A program made the translations under genes and the position numbers. A stretch of DNA of 9,843 nt from Pseudomonadota bacterium. GTDB taxonomy: Bacteria > Pseudomonadota > Alphaproteobacteria > Acetobacterales > Acetobacteraceae. The notes beneath the pieces are model-generated. The model made no database searches. It had not been told where the DNA came from and saw only the letters and a list, made by a program, of their open reading frames with translations. The stretch lies in the NCBI GenBank assembly GCA_023390705.1, contig JAEWCI010000472.1, positions 1-9,843 of the forward strand, in the 5' to 3' direction. The stretch's first letter is position 1, and each line of letters starts with the position of its first letter. Positions 6,722 through 9,843 of this stretch are shown one piece after another.

Positions 6722-7824
6722 CGGGTTGCCTCCTGCGGAACGGCGGCGGCCTTGGCCGCGGCCAGCCTCGGATAGGTCGCCAGCGGGTTGTCCACCAGCA
6801 GCTTGCGCAGCAGTCCCGCCGGCAGGCCGGGCGGCAGCGGCTCCTCGCCTTCGTAATGCCAGTGCGGATAATCCGTGGCGAAGAGCAGCATCTCGTCGGA
6901 GCCGAACTGCTCCAGCAGCGTCGTCAGGGCGGCGGCATCGGGTGGCGCGTCGAAGGGCTGCGCGGTCAGCCTGACCCTTTCGCGGATGATGTCCGCGGGC
7001 AGCCGGTCGAGCCAGGGCACTTCGGCCCGCACCCCGCGCCAGGTCTTGTTGATGCGCCACAGGCTGGCCGGAAGCCAGGTGACGCCGGATTCGATCAGCA
7101 CCACGCGCAGGTCCGGGAATTTCTGGAACACGCCCTCGGCCAGCAGGGAGTTGAGCGCGGCCGCCATGCCCTGGGCGTAGGAGACATAGTCCTCCAGGTA
7201 GAAGGAGCCCCAGCCGCCGGCGCTGGGCGGGTGGCGGAAGCTGGAACCGGCATGGATGCCGACCGGCAGCCCGTGGCGTTCCGCCGCGCGGTAGATGGGC
7301 CAGTTCTGCCGTCGGCCCAGCGGCAGCTCCGCCATGGCCAGCAGCAGCACCTGCACGAACCGCCGGTCGGGCGCCATGCGCTCGATCTCCTCGGCCGCCA
7401 GATCGGGGCTGTGGACCGGCACGACGATGGAGGCGCGCAGCCTGGGGTCGCGGTCGAGCCATTCGGCCACCAGCCAGTTGTTGACGGCCCGGCACAGTGC
7501 CGCCGAAAGATCCTCGCTCATCATCATCTGCGCGCCATGGATGACGTTACAGATGGCCGCGCGCGGCTGCATGGGGTCGAGGATATGCGCCTGCAGGGCA
7601 GCCAGGCTGGAGCCGGCCAGCCCCGTCGCCGGGAGCCAGTCGGGCCGGGCATTGATCGGCGCCGCGGGAGGGAAGGCGCTGGCTTCGAGATTGCTTCCCT
7701 CGATGCCGCGCCTGAGGATGTGTTCGCGCCAATAGGGGTCGAGATAGGGCAGCAGGGCGCGCGTGTTCGGCAGCGCCGGGTGGATATCGCAATCAATCGC
7801 CCCGGCGGTGATCACCTGGCGCAT
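6718..7824 (-). CDS. Amidohydrolase family protein (amidohydrolase_2, ACMSD-like), first gene of operon
   Basis: The product is 368 aa and a paralogue of the downstream gene product. Likely metal ligands are D13-I-H15 (IDCDIHP), H191 (VGIHAGSS) and D318 (LFATDYPHWH), with E245 (LIESGVTWLP). Shared patterns with the paralogue include RAVN-W, DRRFVQV, GGW-SFY-ED/EH-SY-Q-M, EGVF and RAEVPWL/RAEVPHL. This gene has a shorter region between the DxH motif and the barrel centre than its partner. ATG 7824 is preceded by GAGGGAG almost touching the start. The gene opens the minus-strand operon and lies 234 bases downstream of the interrupted LysR gene. It probably acts in the cytoplasm on a ring carboxylate, ester or lactone, but the reaction is not readable from sequence. 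The two proteins may form a hetero-oligomer or catalyse successive steps. Confidence 0.9.
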   Translation of the reverse strand: MRQVITAGAIDCDIHPALPNTRALLPYLDPYWREHILRRGIEGSNLEASAFPPAAPINARPDWLPATGLAGSSLAALQAHILDPMQPRAAICNVIHGAQMMMSEDLSAALCRAVNNWLVAEWLDRDPRLRASIVVPVHSPDLAAEEIERMAPDRRFVQVLLLAMAELPLGRRQNWPIYRAAERHGLPVGIHAGSSFRHPPSAGGWGSFYLEDYVSYAQGMAAALNSLLAEGVFQKFPDLRVVLIESGVTWLPASLWRINKTWRGVRAEVPWLDRLPADIIRERVRLTAQPFDAPPDAAALTTLLEQFGSDEMLLFATDYPHWHYEGEEPLPPGLPAGLLRKLLVDNPLATYPRLAAAKAAAVPQEATR

Positions 7825-7883
7825 CTCCCTCTCATCGCCGCTGAAACGGCTGGGCGCCGCCCGCGGGTCTTCCCTTGGGGAAA

Positions 7884-7913
7884 ACTATGAGCCAGCCGGA
7901 AGCACCGCCGCAA
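7884..7913 (-). promoter_or_regulatory. Candidate promoter of the amidohydrolase-Rieske operon
   Basis: On the minus strand TTGCGG (7913-7908) is followed after 18 bases by CATAGT (7889-7884), giving a predicted leader of about 50 bases before ATG 7824. The region near the predicted start holds a TTCCC-TTG-GGGAA dyad (7870-7882). The remainder of the gap 7825-8058 shows no convincing gene; a 44-codon frame (8054 to 7920) lacks a ribosome binding site. Confidence 0.3.
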
Positions 7914-8058
7914 GCAGCATTATCCGGCAGCCACCGGCGGTTCGGGCCAGCGCGGATGCAACGGGCGCATGGCCGCAGTCAACCCCGGGGCCGCGGAAGG
8001 CAGCGCCAGCCGCGCACCACGCTGGGCCAGCGCGCTCGCCGCCGTGGAGGCCATGCGG

Positions 8059-8967
8059 CTATCGGGAAACCTGCCCCTGATACTCGCCTGCATGGGCCGC
8101 CACGAAATCGACGAAGGCCTGTATGCGCGGCATGCGATGCCGGCCCGGTGCGGTGATGGCCCAGACCGGCACCTCTTCCGATGCGTGTTCCGCTTCGAGG
8201 AGAGGAACCAACTGGCCGTCCCGTATCGCGTCCCGCACCAGGAATTCGCTGACTCGGATGATGCCAAGGCCTGCAAGGGCCAGGTCCCGCAGCGCCTCGG
8301 CGCTGTCGGTGGTGACGGGGCCGCGCACCGTCAGCGTGATGATCCCATCAGGGCCGCGGAACGGCCAGACGGTCAGGCGCGCCAGGCCGTGCAGCACGAT
8401 GCAGTCATGCCGCAACAGGTCCTCCGGCCGCCCGGGCCTGCCGCGCCGCGCGAGATAGGCGGGCGCGGCGCAGATCACCCGCCGGCCATCGGCGATCCTG
8501 CGGGCGATCAGCGAGGAATCCTCGAGCGAACCGGTGCGCAGCACCACATCGGCGCCATCCGCGATCAGGTCCACGCGCTGGTCGGTCAGCGCCAGGTCCA
8601 GCGTGATATCGGGGTAGCGGGCGAAGAAGGCGGGCAGGATCGGGATCAACCTGTGGCGCGCATAGGCGGTGCCGGTATTGACGCGCAGATGCCCCCTTGG
8701 CCGACCCCGGCCAGCCACCACCTCGGTCTCGGCGGCCTCGATCATGGCCAGGATGTCGCGGGCCCGAGCGGCTTAAACCTCGCCCTCCGCCGTCAGCGCG
8801 ATCCGTCGCGTGCTGCGCGTCAGCAGCCGCACGCCGAGCCGGTCTTCCACCCGGCGCACGAGCTTGGACAGGGCGGAAGCGGTCAGGGGCGACCCGCGCG
8901 CCGCCGCAGCGAAGCCGCCATGATCCACGATGCGGAGGAAAGCAGCCATTTCACCGGGCTGGTGCAT
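8059..8967 (-). pseudogene. LysR-type transcriptional regulator interrupted by an in-frame TAA
   Basis: Read through, the frame encodes about 302 residues, normal for LysR regulators. Residues 1-64 form the winged helix-turn-helix: FLRIVDHGGFAAAAR, then SALSKLVRRVEDRLGVRLL and TRSTRRIALTAEGEV. Codon 65 is TAA (8775-8773). The same frame continues directly with AARARDILAMIEAAE, the linker helix, and a complete effector-binding domain to TAG at 8061-8059. LysR proteins usually have a residue such as Phe or Tyr at this point, so a single change from TAC or TAT would explain it. GGGAG 6 bases before ATG 8967 supports the start. Re-initiation at ATG 8745 would give a 228-aa protein without a DNA-binding domain. 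The gene lies upstream of and parallel to the amidohydrolase operon, its likely target, and divergent from DUF1127. A sequencing error, a true pseudogene and read-through all remain possible. Confidence 0.9.
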
Positions 8968-8997
8968 TGCGGACTCCCGGTCAGCAATTCCGGTCTC

Positions 8998-9013
8998 CGA
9001 TAGCCGATTATCG
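8998..9013. promoter_or_regulatory. Candidate operator: CGATA-N6-TATCG dyad
   Basis: A perfect 5-bp inverted repeat with a 6-base spacer sits in the 88-base gap between the divergent LysR and DUF1127 starts. CCGAT also repeats directly at 8997-9001 and 9004-9008. LysR regulators commonly bind dyads here to repress themselves and act on the divergent gene, but the spacing is T-N8-A, not the classic T-N11-A. A minus-strand GATAAT inside the dyad (9011-9006) could be the LysR -10 element. Confidence 0.35.
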
Positions 9014-9044
9014 CTGCCACGCACATGAGCAAGATAGCGGACAG

Positions 9045-9050
9045 AGGAGG
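9045..9050 (+). promoter_or_regulatory. Consensus ribosome binding site of the DUF1127 gene
   Basis: AGGAGG lies 5 bases before ATG 9056 and 8 bases before the adjacent in-frame ATG 9059, so both starts are possible. It is the strongest Shine-Dalgarno sequence in the window and suggests high translation of this small gene. Confidence 0.75.
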
Positions 9051-9055
9051 ACCAG

Positions 9056-9322
9056 ATGATGTCCCACATCCGTATCGCCGTTCCGAACGCCATCCCCCAT
9101 TCCTGCGCCGAAGCCGCGGTGGGGCTGCCCGAGCTCCGTTGCCCTGCTGCCGGCAGGCCAGCCCCCGCAGCGGCCCATTGGTGGGATGCCATGGGCCGCT
9201 GGCTGGCCCGCTCGCGGGAACGTGACGAAATGCAGCGGCTCGACGAGCGGGAGCGGCGCGACGCTGGCCTGACCTCCTACGACGTGGCCTATGAGAGCCG
9301 GAAGCCGTTCTGGTGCGACTGA
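9056..9322 (+). CDS. DUF1127 domain small protein
   Basis: The product is 88 aa (87 from ATG 9059). The C-terminal part, residues about 45-86, shows the DUF1127 pattern: a W-rich lead (WWDAMGRWLARSR), then RLDERERRDAGLTSYDV and the terminal RKPFW. The first 44 residues are Ala/Pro-rich with two Cys and look disordered. DUF1127 proteins are small, Arg-rich and abundant in alphaproteobacteria; short members have been linked to stress, phosphate and RNA-related functions, but a biochemical role for this longer form is not established. The gene is divergent from the interrupted LysR gene and separated by 88 bases holding a dyad. A weak TTATCG-N17-AAGATA pair (9008-9036) may be its promoter, placing the dyad at the -35 region. 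Confidence 0.82.
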   Translation: MMSHIRIAVPNAIPHSCAEAAVGLPELRCPAAGRPAPAAAHWWDAMGRWLARSRERDEMQRLDERERRDAGLTSYDVAYESRKPFWCD

Positions 9323-9434
9323 GACAGCTATGGCGCGCTTCGCAGCGCCCTCTCGGCTGCCCTCAACCGGAAGCCGGTACCGGCCGGCACCGACGAGGCG
9401 ATCGAGGTACGGTAGTCGTTGCCACAACAGACGG

Positions 9435-9731
9435 CTACCGGCCGAACGACAGCTTGCCCCGCCATTCGGCAGCGAAGGTCAGGCAGATATCCTCCGGCGC
9501 ATGGCCAGACGTGTGCAGCACCCACAAGCGCACGCCACCAGGGGCAATCTCCTCGCCGCCGCGCAGCCTGCACAGGTGGAAGCCGTGCTCGCCCTCCACG
9601 CTGCCGGACCGGCCCAAGGGCAGGAAATATCCGGCGTTTCGCCGTATCGCCACGGGCCACCATGCCCCGGCCGGCGCATGATGCCCGCCGGAGCATGGCC
9701 CGAGAAGGTCAACCGGGCCGCGGCACCTCAT
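9435..9731 (-). CDS. Hypothetical small protein, family not recognised
   Basis: A 98-codon minus-strand frame from ATG 9731 to TAG 9437-9435. From about residue 25 on it looks like a real soluble domain, with alternating hydrophobic and charged residues (GYFLPLGRSGSVEGEHGFHLCRL; VRLWVLHTSGHAPEDICLTF) and mostly G/C third positions. The first 24 residues are Gly/Pro/His-rich and less convincing; an internal GTG near 9650 could be the true start. No clear ribosome binding site precedes 9731, and the frame has no stop up to the window edge, so the gene might also begin outside. I do not recognise the family. The region 9323-9434 between this stop and the DUF1127 stop shows nothing further. Confidence 0.42.
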   Translation of the reverse strand: MRCRGPVDLLGPCSGGHHAPAGAWWPVAIRRNAGYFLPLGRSGSVEGEHGFHLCRLRGGEEIAPGGVRLWVLHTSGHAPEDICLTFAAEWRGKLSFGR

Positions 9732-9800
9732 GCGGCCGGCCCCGAAGGAACCTATTCTCCGGGAATCGCGCCGATTGCCTGATTGAGCCGGGAACGCGCG

Positions 9801-9843
9801 CCCCCCGCCGCGCCCCCCCCCCCCGCGTCGGCCCCGGCGGCGG
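9801..9843. repeat. Low-complexity C-rich end with a 12-C run
   Basis: The last 43 bases are almost only G and C, with six C at 9801-9806 and an uninterrupted run of 12 C at 9813-9824. Nothing else could be recognised in it. Such a run is unlike the rest of the window and may be a contig-end artefact or a slippage-prone tract. Confidence 0.6.

Noticed and set aside
6722..7495. Upstream extension of the second amidohydrolase frame to 7495
   Set aside because: It would overlap most of the first amidohydrolase in another frame and has no family similarity; ATG 6721 overlaps the upstream stop as expected for coupling.
7920..8054. A 44-codon minus-strand frame between the LysR gene and the operon
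   Set aside because: It has no ribosome binding site, low-complexity composition and no similarity; the stretch more likely holds the operon promoter.
6856..9003. Long plus-strand frames over the first amidohydrolase and the LysR gene (6856-7890, 7969-9003)
   Set aside because: Both are antisense to recognised domains and have no motif of their own.

Overview
This is a very GC-rich window with strong G/C preference at third codon positions. The gene families (a DUF4444 biotin/lipoate-ligase-like protein beside a multi-cluster 4Fe-4S protein, a DUF1127 protein, and amidohydrolase plus Rieske genes) point to an alphaproteobacterium, most likely a Roseomonas-like member of the Acetobacteraceae. 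That assignment is inference from family content. No tRNA, rRNA, CRISPR array, insertion sequence or phage gene was seen.

Layout. (1) 1-2483: the 5' end of a DUF4444 biotin/lipoate-ligase-like gene on the minus strand, divergent from a 696-aa protein with four 4Fe-4S motifs on the plus strand. Together they resemble the accessory genes found next to formate dehydrogenase operons in alphaproteobacteria; the dehydrogenase itself is not in the window. (2) 2748-4511: a flavin monooxygenase with an NTF2-like N-terminal domain (type II FMO / Baeyer-Villiger-like), followed by two strong hairpins. (3) 4673-5140: a small PaaI-type hotdog thioesterase. (4) 5193-7824, minus strand: a tight operon of two paralogous amidohydrolases (stop and start overlap by 4 bases) and a Rieske [2Fe-2S] ferredoxin (ATG 2 bases after the preceding stop). 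(5) 8059-8967, minus strand: a LysR-type regulator upstream of that operon, broken by one in-frame TAA at codon 65 between the DNA-binding and effector-binding domains. (6) 9056-9322: a DUF1127 small protein, divergent from the regulator, with a perfect AGGAGG ribosome binding site. (7) 9435-9731, minus strand: a possible small hypothetical protein. The window ends in low-complexity sequence with a run of 12 C.

How the genes may work together. The minus-strand block (regulator, two metal-dependent hydrolases or decarboxylases, Rieske ferredoxin) looks like a small catabolic module whose substrate cannot be told from sequence. The convergent FMO and thioesterase could supply oxygenation and ester or thioester cleavage, but nothing links their regulation to the operon. 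The most notable points are the nonsense-interrupted regulator, the Rieske protein paired with two hydrolases without a visible oxygenase or reductase, and the type II FMO.
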